Position numbers and translations under genes: made by a program
The notes under the pieces: generated by a model
What the model was told of the DNA's origin: nothing
Database searches by the model: none
What the model saw: only the letters and a program-made list of their open reading frames with translations
Shown here: one piece after another, positions 10,271-18,768 of the stretch
How positions within the stretch are numbered: the first letter of the stretch is position 1
How the letters are laid out: the number at the start of each line of letters is the position of its first letter
DNA from: Bacillus thuringiensis
Lineage (GTDB): Bacteria > Bacillota > Bacilli > Bacillales > Bacillaceae_G
Length of the DNA: 64,000 bases
Assembly: GCF_001182785.1 (NCBI RefSeq)
Contig: NZ_CP012099.1
Location: 742,501 to 806,500 of the forward strand
Direction of reading: 5' to 3'

Positions 10271-10988
10271 TGTTTCTTTTCATTACGATGAGAAACCAAT
10301 CATCCATGAATTAAATGCTTCTATACATGAGAAAGAGTTTGTCAGTATTATCGGACCGAGTGGATGTGGGAAAAGTACTTTATTTCGCCTTATTACAGGC
10401 CTAGAGAAGGTAAGTACTGGACAGATAGAACTGACAGAAACAAAGCACCATCCTGTAGGGTATATGCCGCAAAAAGATATGCTTTTGCCGTGGAGAACAA
10501 TTATTGAGAATGCCGCCTTGCCGCTAGAGTGCCAAGGTGTACAGAAGAAAGAAGCACAAGTAAAGGCAAAGGAACTGTTATATAAATTTGGTTTACAAGG
10601 ATATGAGACAAAACATCCGAAAGATTTATCTGGTGGTATGAGGCAACGCGTATCTTTTATCCGAACTTTATTAACGGGCGGGGAGATATTGTTATTAGAT
10701 GAACCGTTTAGCGCGTTAGATGCTTTAACGAAGGCCTCTTTACAAGAATGGTTGTTTGAACAATGGCAAGAGTGGGAAAAAACAATTTTATTCATTACTC
10801 ATGATGTTGAAGAAGCGTTATTTCTTTCGAACCGAGTTTTAGTAGTGGAACAGCAGCCGATAACGACTTTGACTGAGCGGATTGTACCGCTTGATCATAA
10901 CAGAACACGAAAAGATTTATATAAACCGGAAGTGTTAGCGCTGAAAGATGAGCTTCTTAGTATGTTACAAAGGCAGGTACTTGTGTGA
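10239..10988 (+). CDS. thiZ: ABC transporter ATPase for thiamin pyrimidine precursor
   Basis: About 249 aa. Cytosolic ATPase of the ThiXYZ importer, which in Bacillus halodurans is known to bring in formylaminopyrimidine for TenA-dependent salvage. Walker A GPSGCGKST, Q-loop MPQKD, signature LSGGMRQR, Walker B LLLDEPFSALD and the switch His (THDVEEAL) are intact. The start is uncertain. TTG 10239 is given here, but the best ribosome site, GAGGAGG at 10241-10247, points to an ATA codon at 10254, where the ABC domain normally begins (LQFHNVSF). The reading frame opens inside the end of tenA, and its stop overlaps the permease start. Confidence 0.9.
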   Translation: MRRKNILQFHNVSFHYDEKPIIHELNASIHEKEFVSIIGPSGCGKSTLFRLITGLEKVSTGQIELTETKHHPVGYMPQKDMLLPWRTIIENAALPLECQGVQKKEAQVKAKELLYKFGLQGYETKHPKDLSGGMRQRVSFIRTLLTGGEILLLDEPFSALDALTKASLQEWLFEQWQEWEKTILFITHDVEEALFLSNRVLVVEQQPITTLTERIVPLDHNRTRKDLYKPEVLALKDELLSMLQRQVLV

Positions 10989-11740
10989 TGAACCGATTGA
11001 AAGAATTAGTTCCTGCTATTACACTTTCTAGTATTTTACTTGCTGTGTGGGAAATAGGAGCAAGAATTGTAGATGAGATGTACATTTTACCGTCACCGTC
11101 TGCGATTGTAATGAAGATATGGAAACTAAAAGACATATTATTTACGGTTCATTTACCTGCAACGTTATACGTCGTTTTAATAGGTGTTGTGATTTCTATC
11201 GTATTAGGTGTAGGGCTAGCGATGTTAATGAATGCGAGTACATGGATGGAAAGAGCATTTTATCCATTATTAGTTGCTTCACAAACGATTCCGATTACTG
11301 CGCTTGCTCCGTTATTTGTTTTATGGTTTGGATACACAATCTGGAGTAAGGTTGTTGTCACAGTTTTAATTACGTTTTTCCCGATTGCGGTCAATACATA
11401 TGATGGACTGCGTAGTACGAAAAAAGAATGGGAGGAGCTCTTAGTTACATATGGAGCAACGAAAAGAGATATTTTTCTTAAACTAAAGTTGCCGTCTGCT
11501 CTTCCTTATTTTTTCTCAGCTTTAAAAATTGCAGTTCCGCTTAGTGTTATCGGAGCAGCAATTGGAGAATGGCTCGGTGCACAAGCTGGACTTGGATATT
11601 TCAGTAAGAGAATGATGACGCAGTTAGATGGAGCTGGCGTATTTGCACCCATTGTATTGTTATCATTATTAGCTATTTTCTTCGTCGTACTTATTTCCAT
11701 ATTAGAAAAGAAATTCATTAGTTGGAGGAAGCATTCATGA
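10988..11740 (+). CDS. thiX: ABC transporter permease for thiamin pyrimidine precursor
   Basis: 250 aa, about six membrane segments, BPD_transp_1 family. The EAA loop that touches the ATPase is seen as YGATKRDIFLKLKLPSALP (about 157-175). The ATG at 10988 overlaps the ATPase stop (TGATG), so translation is coupled. It sits between the ATPase and the substrate-binding lipoprotein, as in other ThiXYZ systems of the NMT1/SsuABC type. Confidence 0.92.
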   Translation: MNRLKELVPAITLSSILLAVWEIGARIVDEMYILPSPSAIVMKIWKLKDILFTVHLPATLYVVLIGVVISIVLGVGLAMLMNASTWMERAFYPLLVASQTIPITALAPLFVLWFGYTIWSKVVVTVLITFFPIAVNTYDGLRSTKKEWEELLVTYGATKRDIFLKLKLPSALPYFFSALKIAVPLSVIGAAIGEWLGAQAGLGYFSKRMMTQLDGAGVFAPIVLLSLLAIFFVVLISILEKKFISWRKHS

Positions 11741-12738
11741 AATTTTTAAAGCGCATCTTTGTGTTTACATTATTAATTGCAATGATTGCAGGATGTTCGA
11801 GTAATTCAGCATCAGACAAAAGTAAAAAAGAGAAAGAAATAACAGTCATGTTAGATTGGTATCCAAATGCGGTACATAGCTTTATTTATGCAGCAATTGA
11901 AAAAGGATACTTTAAAGAAGAAGGTGTAAAGGTAAATATTAAATTCCCTTCTAATCCGACTGATCCATTAACATTGGCAGCAGCAGGGAAGGTGACAGTT
12001 GGCTTGTATTATCAGCCAGATGTTGTTATGGCAAGAGCAAATGAGCAAATTCCAGTGAAATCAATTGGGGCTGTCGTACGTTCGCCATTAAATCATGTCG
12101 TATCGCTGAAATCAGCGGGCATTCAATCACCGAAAGATTTAGAAGGAAAAACAGTAGGATATTCTGGAACACCTTTAAGTGAGATGTATTTAAAAACGAT
12201 GGTAAAAGAAGCTGGTGGTAATCCTGATACAGTGAAAGTAGTTGATGTTGGATTTGATTTAGTACCAGCCTTAATTACGAAAAAAGTGGATGCGGTAACA
12301 GGGGCATACATTAATCATGAAGTACCGGTTATGCGTCATGAAGGCCATGAACCAGCTTACTTTAATCCAGCTGATTACGGAGTACCGAACTATCATGAGC
12401 TTGTGTTTGTAACAGGTGATAAAACGTTGAAAAAAGATAAAGAAGCGTTGCAAGCTTTCTTACGTGGTACGAAAAAAGGCTATGATTTCATGAAGAAAAA
12501 CCCAGATGAAGCATTGAATATTTTATTAAATCATCAAGAAAAAGAAAACTTCCCACTTGTGCCAGAAGTTGAAAAGGAAAGTATGAAAATTTTATTAGAG
12601 AAGATGGAAACGAAAGATGAGCCATTTTTATCAGATTCAAAAGAATCTTGGGAGAAACAAAATAAATGGCTGAAGGACAAAGGAATGACGAAAGAAACTG
12701 TCCCAGCCGATGAACTATTCGAAAATATTTTAAAGTAG
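11737..12738 (+). CDS. thiY: substrate-binding lipoprotein for thiamin pyrimidine precursor
   Basis: 333 aa. Lipoprotein signal with lipobox IAGC (Cys about residue 20), followed by an NMT1/THI5-like periplasmic-binding fold (about 38-310; VMLDWYPNAVHSFIYAA is typical of the family). This family binds the aminopyrimidine moiety. The ATG at 11737 overlaps the permease stop (ATGA) with GGAGGAAG 9 nt upstream. It is tethered outside the membrane and feeds the permease. Confidence 0.93.
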   Translation: MKFLKRIFVFTLLIAMIAGCSSNSASDKSKKEKEITVMLDWYPNAVHSFIYAAIEKGYFKEEGVKVNIKFPSNPTDPLTLAAAGKVTVGLYYQPDVVMARANEQIPVKSIGAVVRSPLNHVVSLKSAGIQSPKDLEGKTVGYSGTPLSEMYLKTMVKEAGGNPDTVKVVDVGFDLVPALITKKVDAVTGAYINHEVPVMRHEGHEPAYFNPADYGVPNYHELVFVTGDKTLKKDKEALQAFLRGTKKGYDFMKKNPDEALNILLNHQEKENFPLVPEVEKESMKILLEKMETKDEPFLSDSKESWEKQNKWLKDKGMTKETVPADELFENILK

Positions 12739-12742
12739 GCGA

Positions 12743-13369
12743 ATGAATATGAAAAATGAGCTCCACGTAATCTCAAATGGCCATATGCCATTCGAAGAGT
12801 TAGTGAATGTAGCGATGCAAATTGAGAGTGAGATTGATTATTTGCATATTCGTGAGCGTGAGAAGAGTACGAAGGAGTTATATGAAGGTGTGGAAAGTCT
12901 TTTAATGGAAGGCTTTCCGGCTTCTAAAATTGTCATAAATGATCGAATTGATATTGCAATTTTATTAAATATTCCTCGTGTTCAACTAGGGTATCGAAGC
13001 ACAGATGTAAAGTCAGTGAAAGAAAAGTTTTCGTATTTGCATGTCGGTTATTCTGTGCATTCGCTAGATGAAGCGATAGTAGCATTTAAAAATGGAGCGG
13101 ATTCACTCGTTTATGGTCATGTATTTCCGACAGATTGTAAAAAAGGTGTGCCAGCGAGAGGGCTTGAAGAAATTTCAGACATTGCAAGGTGTTTATCTAT
13201 ACCGATTACAGCAATTGGAGGAATTACTCCAGAAAACACAGTGGATGTCCTTACTAACGGTGTAAGCGGTATAGCAGTTATGTCTGGAATAGTAAGTAGT
13301 AGTAACCCGTATAGCAAAGCTAAATCTTATAAGGAATCAATGAGAAAGTGGGCGGAAAAACATGTGTAA
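12743..13369 (+). CDS. tenI: thiazole tautomerase TenI
   Basis: 208 aa, TIM-barrel ThiE/TenI superfamily. In B. subtilis TenI aromatises the thiazole phosphate tautomer made by ThiG and lacks thiamin-phosphate synthase activity. Visible family features are HIREREKS near residue 37, INDRID (about 67), GYSVHS and YGHVFPT (about 126) and the phosphate loop AIGGITPEN. Its place next to thiO-thiS-thiG favours TenI over ThiE. Two nearby ATGs (12743 and 12749) share a weak site, consistent with read-through coupling from thiY 4 nt upstream. Confidence 0.88.
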   Translation: MNMKNELHVISNGHMPFEELVNVAMQIESEIDYLHIREREKSTKELYEGVESLLMEGFPASKIVINDRIDIAILLNIPRVQLGYRSTDVKSVKEKFSYLHVGYSVHSLDEAIVAFKNGADSLVYGHVFPTDCKKGVPARGLEEISDIARCLSIPITAIGGITPENTVDVLTNGVSGIAVMSGIVSSSNPYSKAKSYKESMRKWAEKHV

Positions 13370-14471
13370 GAAGTATGATGTAGCGATAATTGGCGGTGGT
13401 GTAATTGGTAGTTCAGTTGCACATTTTCTAGCAGAAAGAGGACATAAAGTAGCGATTATAGAGAAGCAAAGAATTGCATCTGAAGCCTCGAAAGCAGCCG
13501 CTGGTTTACTTGGGGTTCAGGCAGAATGGGATGCATATGACCCACTATTTGAACTTGCAAGAGAAAGCCGTGCTATATTTCCACAACTTGCAGAAGTTTT
13601 ACGTGAAAAAACAGGCATCGATATTGGATATGAAGAGAAAGGCATTTATCGCATTGCTCAAAATGAAGAGGAGAAGGAAAGAATTCTTCACATTATGGAT
13701 TGGCAGCAGAAAACAGGTGAAGATTCTTACTTTCTAACGGGAGATCGTTTACGAGAGAAAGAACCATTTCTTTCTGAGTCAATTATAGGTGCTGTATATT
13801 ATCCGAAAGATGGTCATGTTATTGCACCAGAGCTTACAAAAGCATTCGCACATTCTGCATCATTTTCGGGTGCTGATATATATGAACAGACAGAATTGTT
13901 TGATATTCGTATTGAAAATAATAAAGTGACTGGAATTGTGACGAGCGAAGGGGTTATCACATGCGAGAAAGTGGTTATTGCGGGTGGTTCATGGAGCACG
14001 AAGTTACTGCGTCATTTTCACCTCGAATGGGGTACATATCCAGTTAAAGGAGAAGTAGTAGCGGTAAGAAGCAGAAAACAACTTTTAAAGGCGCCTATTT
14101 TCCAAGAAAGATTTTACATTGCACCAAAGCGCGGCGGACGTTACGTAATTGGAGCAACGATGAAGCCTCATACGTTTAATAAAACTGTGCAGCCAGAAAG
14201 TATTACTTCTATATTAGAACGCGCGTATACGATATTACCAGCTTTAAAAGAAGCAGAGTGGGAAAGCACATGGGCAGGGTTAAGACCACAATCGAATCAC
14301 GAAGCTCCTTATATGGGAGAGCATGAAGAAATAAAAGGTTTATATGCTTGTACTGGGCATTATCGAAACGGTATTTTATTAAGTCCTGTTTCTGGTCAGT
14401 ATATGGCGGATTTAATAGAAGGAAGGCAGGAGAATCACTTGCTAGATTCATTGCTTTCTAAAACAATTTAG
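13362..14471 (+). CDS. thiO: glycine oxidase ThiO
   Basis: 369 aa FAD enzyme of the DAO family. It oxidises glycine to the dehydroglycine (iminoacetate) needed for thiazole synthesis by ThiG. The N-terminal dinucleotide-binding motif IIGGGVIGSSVAHFLAERG (residues 9-27), the SKAAAGLLG region and the C-terminal CTGHYRNGILLSP substrate loop are intact. The start overlaps the end of tenI by 8 nt. Confidence 0.95.
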   Translation: MCKKYDVAIIGGGVIGSSVAHFLAERGHKVAIIEKQRIASEASKAAAGLLGVQAEWDAYDPLFELARESRAIFPQLAEVLREKTGIDIGYEEKGIYRIAQNEEEKERILHIMDWQQKTGEDSYFLTGDRLREKEPFLSESIIGAVYYPKDGHVIAPELTKAFAHSASFSGADIYEQTELFDIRIENNKVTGIVTSEGVITCEKVVIAGGSWSTKLLRHFHLEWGTYPVKGEVVAVRSRKQLLKAPIFQERFYIAPKRGGRYVIGATMKPHTFNKTVQPESITSILERAYTILPALKEAEWESTWAGLRPQSNHEAPYMGEHEEIKGLYACTGHYRNGILLSPVSGQYMADLIEGRQENHLLDSLLSKTI

Positions 14472-14486
14472 AAAGGGGCTGGAAGT

Positions 14487-14690
14487 TTGAAGTTAAAAAT
14501 TAATGGTAACCAACTTGAAGTGCCAGCGAGTGTAAAAACAGTAGCTGAGCTACTTACACATTTAGAACTAGATAACAGAATTGTTGTAGTAGAGCGTAAT
14601 AAAGATATTTTACAAAAAGATGATCATACAGATACATCTGTTTTTGATGGAGACCAAATTGAGATTGTAACTTTCGTAGGAGGCGGTTGA
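14487..14690 (+). CDS. thiS: sulfur carrier protein ThiS
   Basis: 67 aa, ubiquitin-like beta-grasp protein ending in the Gly-Gly tail that is adenylated by ThiF and converted to the thiocarboxylate used by ThiG. Start codon TTG at 14487 with GAAAGGGG 8 nt upstream. The stop lies 2 nt before the thiG start. Confidence 0.94.
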
Positions 14691-14692
14691 TT

Positions 14693-15463
14693 ATGTTAAA
14701 CATTGGACCATTTTCATTTCATTCTAGACTTTTATTAGGAACAGGTAAATTCCCTGATTTTGACGTACAGCAAAAGGCAATTGACGTTTCTGAAGCTGAA
14801 ATTTTAACGTTTGCGGTACGTCGTATGGATATCTTTGATGCAAAGCAACCTAATTTATTAGAGAAACTTGATGTGAAAAAATATACGTTATTACCAAATA
14901 CAGCAGGGGCAAAAAATGCTGAAGAGGCTGTTCGTATTGCAAAATTAGCAAAAGCGTCTGGGCTTTGTGACATGATAAAGGTAGAAGTTATTGGTGATGA
15001 TAGAACGTTATTACCGGATCCGGTAGAAACGTTAAAGGCATCTGAAATGTTACTGGAAGAAGGATTTATCGTACTTCCGTACACATCTGATGATGTTGTA
15101 TTAGCACGTAAATTACAAGAGCTTGGCGTGCATGCGATTATGCCAGGAGCATCTCCAATCGGATCAGGACTTGGTATTGTAAATCCATTAAATTTGAGCT
15201 TCATTATTGAACAAGCGACAGTACCAGTTATCGTCGATGCCGGTATTGGTAGCCCAGCTGATGCGGCATTTGCAATGGAATTAGGAGCAGATGGCGTGTT
15301 ATTAAATACAGCTGTATCAGGAGCGAAAGATCCTATTAAAATGGCGCAGGCAATGAAATTAAGTATTGAAGCAGGCCGTTTAGGATTTGAAGCAGGTCGT
15401 ATTGCACGTAAGCGTTGTGCAACTGCAAGTAGTCCTTTAGAAGGAATGAGCGTAGTTGAATAA
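14693..15463 (+). CDS. thiG: thiazole synthase ThiG
   Basis: 256 aa TIM barrel. Condenses deoxyxylulose phosphate, dehydroglycine and ThiS thiocarboxylate into the thiazole ring. The Schiff-base lysine is visible in MIKVEVIGD, and the phosphate-binding PIGSGLGI and [11 protein letters not shown] loops are intact. ATG 14693 is preferred to a TTG 6 nt upstream because AGGAGG is spaced correctly for it. It ends inside the thiF start. Confidence 0.95.
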
Positions 15464-16475
15464 TCGATATTCTCGCCAAGAACTATTTTCTCCAATTGGA
15501 GAAGAAGGACAGCAAAAGATAAGAGAAAAGCATGTGCTTATTATCGGTGCAGGTGCATTAGGTAGTGCAAATGCAGAGATGTTTGTAAGAGCAGGTGTTG
15601 GCAAGATAACAATTGTTGACCGTGATTATGTAGATTGGAGTAATTTACAAAGACAACAATTGTATGCAGAGAGCGACGTAAAGAATAATCTTCCAAAAGC
15701 TATAGCGGCTAAAAAACGTTTAGAAGAGATTAATAGCGATGTAACAATAGAAGCTCTCGTTCAAGATGTAACAGCTGAAGAGCTAGAAGAACTTGTTACA
15801 AACGTTGATGTAATGATTGATGCGACTGATAATTTCGAAACACGCTTTATTGTGAATGATATAGCACAAAAATATTCTATTCCATGGATTTACGGTGCAT
15901 GTGTAGGTAGTTACGGTCTTTCTTACACAATCCTTCCTAGTAAAACACCATGTTTATCATGTTTATTACAGTCGATTCCGCTTGGCGGGGCAACATGTGA
16001 TACAGCGGGTATTATATCACCTGCTGTATCTCTTGTCGTTTCTCATCAAGTAACAGAAGCTCTTAAACTGTTAGTAGAAGATTACGAATCACTTCGAGAT
16101 GGGCTTGTATCGTTTGATATGTGGAAGAATGAGTATTCATGTATGAATGTACAAAAGCTTCGCCAGCATAATTGTCCTTCATGTGGAGAGAATGCATTGT
16201 ATCCGTATTTAAATAAAGAGAACACATCAAAAACAGCAGTTTTATGCGGGCGAAATACAGTTCAAATTAGACCACCTCATAAAGAAGAAATGAATTTTGA
16301 ACAATATAAAGAGTTGCTGGAAGGTCGCGTGAATGATTTAAATGTAAATCCATATTTATTATCATTTTCTGTTGAAGACAAGAGGTTAGTCGCCTTTAAA
16401 GATGGCCGTGTGCTCGTACATGGAACGAAAGATATAAGCGAAGCAAAAACGATTTATCATCGCTATTTTGGATAG
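15456..16475 (+). CDS. thiF: ThiS adenylyltransferase ThiF (MoeB/ThiF family)
   Basis: 339 aa E1-like enzyme. ATP-binding [19 protein letters not shown] (about 31-49), the [13 protein letters not shown] loop and the zinc cysteines CLSC and CPSC are present. The last ~85 residues (after about 255) form an extra rhodanese-like tail, as in MoeB/ThiF proteins that carry one, but no clear CxxxxR loop is seen, so the tail may be non-catalytic. Start TTG 15456 overlaps the thiG stop. Confidence 0.92.
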
Positions 16476-16490
16476 AAAAGGATGAGTGGG

Positions 16491-17303
16491 ATGAAAGTGA
16501 ATAAAGCTTTAACAATTGCAGGATCTGATAGTGGCGGCGGTGCTGGAATTCAGGCGGATTTAAAAACATTCCAAGAGCTTGGTGTATACGGAATGACGGC
16601 TATTACGGCAATTACTGCTCAAAACACGCTTGGCGTTCAAGGGGTATATCCTGTTCCGTTAGAAGGTATTACAGAACAGCTGAATTCAATTGGTACGGAT
16701 TTAACACCAGATGCAGTGAAACTAGGAATGTTATTTAGTAGTGAAATAATTCAAATTGTTGCAGAACAAATTAAAAAATTTGGCTGGAATAATATTGTGC
16801 TAGATCCCGTTATGATCGCAAAAGGCGGTGCATCATTATTACAGCAAGAAGCAGTTCATGCATTAAAAGAATATTTATTACCAGTAGCAACCGTTATAAC
16901 ACCGAATGTTCCAGAAGCAGAAGTGTTAACTGGGATGGAGATTCATAATGTTGAAGATAGTAAGGAAGCTGCAAAAGTATTGCACGAATTAGGTGCTAAA
17001 TATGTGCTTATGAAGGGCGGACATGCAGAATATCAAGGTAATGAAGTAATTGATTTCCTCTTTGATGGAGAAGAATTTATTGAGTTTAGAAGCGAGCGAA
17101 TTCCTTCAAAGCAAACGCACGGAAGTGGGTGTACATTTGCTTCAGCGGTTACAGCAGGACTTGCGAAAGGATACTCAATTGAAGATGCTGTTCAAGAAGC
17201 AAAACGATTTATTAGTATAGCAATTGAAGAGCCATTGAATATTGGTAGTGGTCATGGACCGACGAATCATTTTGCGTATAAAGTGAATAGAACGCGTGTA
17301 TAG
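16491..17303 (+). CDS. thiD: hydroxymethylpyrimidine/phosphomethylpyrimidine kinase ThiD
   Basis: 270 aa ribokinase-fold kinase that phosphorylates HMP and HMP-P. It has the N-terminal AGSDSGGGAGIQADLKTF motif and the C-terminal anion hole KQTHGSGCTFASAVTA. Start 16491 is chosen because AGGA lies 8 nt upstream; an ATG at 16482 sits on that site. Last gene of the operon, so HMP released by TenA can be phosphorylated in the same unit. The coupling enzyme ThiE is not in this window. Confidence 0.94.
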   Translation: MKVNKALTIAGSDSGGGAGIQADLKTFQELGVYGMTAITAITAQNTLGVQGVYPVPLEGITEQLNSIGTDLTPDAVKLGMLFSSEIIQIVAEQIKKFGWNNIVLDPVMIAKGGASLLQQEAVHALKEYLLPVATVITPNVPEAEVLTGMEIHNVEDSKEAAKVLHELGAKYVLMKGGHAEYQGNEVIDFLFDGEEFIEFRSERIPSKQTHGSGCTFASAVTAGLAKGYSIEDAVQEAKRFISIAIEEPLNIGSGHGPTNHFAYKVNRTRV

Positions 17304-17310
17304 GTAAGTG

Positions 17311-17340
17311 AAAAGCCAGTTTTATAACTGGCTTTTTTTC
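17311..17340 (+). terminator. terminator of the thi operon
   Basis: Stem AAAAGCCAGTT / AACTGGCTTTT with a TTAT loop and a T-run, 7 nt after the thiD stop codon. Confidence 0.92.
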
Positions 17341-17342
17341 TG

Positions 17343-17371
17343 TTTACTTTTTCAAAATACAGGAGTAATAT
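17343..17371 (+). promoter_or_regulatory. promoter before c-di-AMP riboswitch 1
   Basis: TTTACT (17343-17348), a 17-nt spacer and TAATAT (17366-17371), about 20 nt before the aptamer. It makes the downstream two-gene unit independent of the thi operon. Confidence 0.5.
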
Positions 17372-17392
17372 ATCAGCCAGAATATATTTTTT

Positions 17393-17529
17393 TGTAAACG
17401 CTGAGTCCAATTATATGGAGCGGAGGAACCAATTTGTGCAGTGTCACTAGGGGTGAATCTTTCAAATTTGAAAGTAGGGCTACTCTCAAAGCCCGAATCC
17501 GACAGCTAACTTCGTAAGCGTCTTGAGAG
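17393..17529 (+). promoter_or_regulatory. c-di-AMP (ydaO/yuaA) riboswitch 1
   Basis: Matches the ydaO motif: CGCTGAG, GGAGCGGAGGAACCAA, AGGGGTGAATC, a short internal hairpin, AGGGCTACTCT, GCCCGAATCCGACAGCTAAC and CGTAAGCG. One base in the normally invariant G-run is changed (A at 17424; the second copy in this window has G). Known members switch genes off when c-di-AMP binds. It precedes two small genes of unknown function. Confidence 0.92.
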
Positions 17530-17569
17530 AGGACGGTGCCATGATGGATACATCACTTCATCGATCTGA

Positions 17570-17615
17570 TTAGTATAGGGGAATATCAATCTATGTTTGA
17601 TTTCTTTTATACTAA
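17570..17615 (+). promoter_or_regulatory. possible ribosome-site hairpin downstream of riboswitch 1
   Basis: TTAGTATA (17570-17577) can pair with TATACTAA (17608-17615), the last two bases being the start of the AAGGAGG ribosome site of the next gene. No typical terminator with a T-run lies between the aptamer and the gene. Control at translation is therefore possible; this is inference from complementarity only. Confidence 0.35.
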
Positions 17616-17629
17616 GGAGGATGAGGTAC

Positions 17630-18016
17630 ATGGAACTAACACTTATTTGTGTTGGAGAAGAAAGTAAGGTAAATAGTTTAAGAGATCTAGTTGCATTTCA
17701 GCATGAGTTAATTATTTTTACAGCAAATGAAGAGGTAGCGGCTGAAGTTAGGAATTGTGGGTTTGATTGGACTTATAGTTGTAGTAAGGAGCAGGATTTT
17801 ACTAGTATTTGTGAGTGCATTAAGAAGGTGATTTTACTAGGGGATGAGCTTCCAATCGTTAGTTTCTTCACAGAACACATTCGTTTTTCTTTTCAAGCAC
17901 CTATTACTGTTGTTACAAGGAATAAACGATATCCAGCGAGGCTCTATGAAACAATTGGAGCTAAGTTTGTCGTGTTTACAAATTGTGATAATATTTCTTT
18001 TTTATTTTTTGAATAG
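17630..18016 (+). CDS. uncharacterised Rossmann-like protein under c-di-AMP riboswitch 1
   Basis: 128 aa from ATG 17630 (AAGGAGG 9 nt upstream). I do not recognise a named family. It alternates beta strands and helices: LTLICVG, ELIIFTANEE, KKVILLGDELPIVSFF, and near the C-terminus ITVVTRNKRYPARLYETIG then AKFVVFT. The last stretch resembles the end of TrkA-N/RCK domains, where a strand, an Arg and 'GA-hydrophobic-V' follow. The glycine-rich nucleotide loop expected at the N-terminus is missing (GEESKVNSL). A degenerate RCK-like regulator of potassium flux is a possibility; this is inference. It shares a unit with a 77-aa HTH-like gene 13 nt later and precedes kdp. Confidence 0.75.
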   Translation: MELTLICVGEESKVNSLRDLVAFQHELIIFTANEEVAAEVRNCGFDWTYSCSKEQDFTSICECIKKVILLGDELPIVSFFTEHIRFSFQAPITVVTRNKRYPARLYETIGAKFVVFTNCDNISFLFFE

Positions 18017-18029
18017 GGCGGGGGAAGAA

Positions 18030-18263
18030 ATGATGAAGGTACTATTACTTGGAGATATAGCAAATCGTTGGGCAGTATCGGTAGAGCGAGTTCAAGAATT
18101 GGTTCAGATTGATCCCCTTTTTCCCGGGCCATATATTATATTACCATCAAAAGATGCTTTGTATTTAGAGATGGATATTACCGAGTATGAGCAGCTACAT
18201 GCAGAATTGACACAAGTTTATATTCGTGGGAGAAATTTACGTGCATTTTTACGAGGAGAATAA
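18030..18263 (+). CDS. small helix-turn-helix-like protein, 77 aa
   Basis: 77 aa from ATG 18030 with GGGCGGGGGA upstream. The segment DIANRWAVSVERVQELVQID, then PLFPGPYII and a strand-like KDALYLEMDITEYE, follows the pattern of excisionase/MerR-like winged helix domains ('IA..w.VS..rV..li....FP.P'). A role in DNA binding is likely. It is co-transcribed with the 128-aa gene under c-di-AMP riboswitch 1. Its targets are unknown; the neighbouring kdp operon is an obvious candidate but there is no direct evidence. Confidence 0.72.
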   Translation: MMKVLLLGDIANRWAVSVERVQELVQIDPLFPGPYIILPSKDALYLEMDITEYEQLHAELTQVYIRGRNLRAFLRGE

Positions 18264-18273
18264 AGGTTGAATA

Positions 18274-18335
18274 AAAAAGAGCGAATGCTGAGTGCAACAA
18301 GCTATGCACTTCATGTCATTCGCTCTTTTTATTTC
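18274..18335 (+). terminator. terminator of the two-gene c-di-AMP unit
   Basis: A long hairpin: AAAAAAGAGCGAATG pairs with CATTCGCTCTTTTT, with an inner TGCA-containing stem (GAGTGCA / TGCACTT). It ends in T-rich sequence, separating this unit from the kdp leader. Confidence 0.85.
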
Positions 18336-18460
18336 ATATTTAAAAGGTCATTTTTAAGAAAAGAGAAGAGAAATAAAGAAAATAGATGAAATAATAGTAA
18401 TAATCTTCAATGTAAGCGTTTAAACGAATGTAAATATTATTATTTTAAGAAATTTAGCCC

Positions 18461-18489
18461 TTTACAAGTGAAATATAGAGGAGTATATT
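18461..18489 (+). promoter_or_regulatory. kdp operon promoter
   Basis: TTTACA (18461-18466), a 17-nt spacer and TATATT (18484-18489), about 40 nt before the second c-di-AMP aptamer. Confidence 0.5.
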
Positions 18490-18529
18490 TACTCTCATAA
18501 ATCATTCATAAAATTTCCAAAAAAACCTA

Positions 18530-18665
18530 AAATCGCTGAGTTCCAGAAATGGAGCGGGGGAACCAATTTTGTGCATCGTCACTTGGGGTGAATCTTTCAG
18601 TTTTGAAAGTAGGGCTACTCTTTAGGCCCGAATCCGACAGCTAACCTCGTAAGCGTTTAGAGAGG
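18530..18665 (+). promoter_or_regulatory. c-di-AMP (ydaO/yuaA) riboswitch 2, kdp leader
   Basis: Full ydaO consensus: CGCTGAG, GGAGCGGGGGAACCAA, TTGGGGTGAATC, AGGGCTACTC, GCCCGAATCCGACAGCTAAC, CTCGTAAGCG. The core G-run is intact, unlike in copy 1. A c-di-AMP riboswitch on the kdp operon has been reported in B. thuringiensis. High c-di-AMP, a sign of high potassium, would shut the operon off. Confidence 0.96.
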
Positions 18666-18692
18666 AGGTTTACTTTTTGTTGTTCATTTTTT

Positions 18693-18725
18693 GAACACTG
18701 AGTAGAGCTCAGTGTTCTTTTTTAA
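18693..18725 (+). terminator. terminator of the kdp riboswitch
   Basis: Perfect 10-bp stem GAACACTGAG / CTCAGTGTTC with a 5-nt loop, followed by TTTTTTTA. It sits 27 nt after the aptamer and before the first small ORF. Confidence 0.92.
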
Positions 18726-18768
18726 TATTTTAATGGTAAATTTTTACAAAAAGAAGAGAGGGATAGTT

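Noticed and set aside
14719..15495. Minus-strand 258-codon frame opposite thiG
   Set aside because: Mirror of a strongly coding plus-strand gene; no ribosome site; composition is that of an antisense frame.
17630..18263. Toxin-antitoxin pair
   Set aside because: Size and order would fit, but the riboswitch leader, the kdp context and the lack of toxin motifs make a c-di-AMP-controlled regulatory pair more likely.
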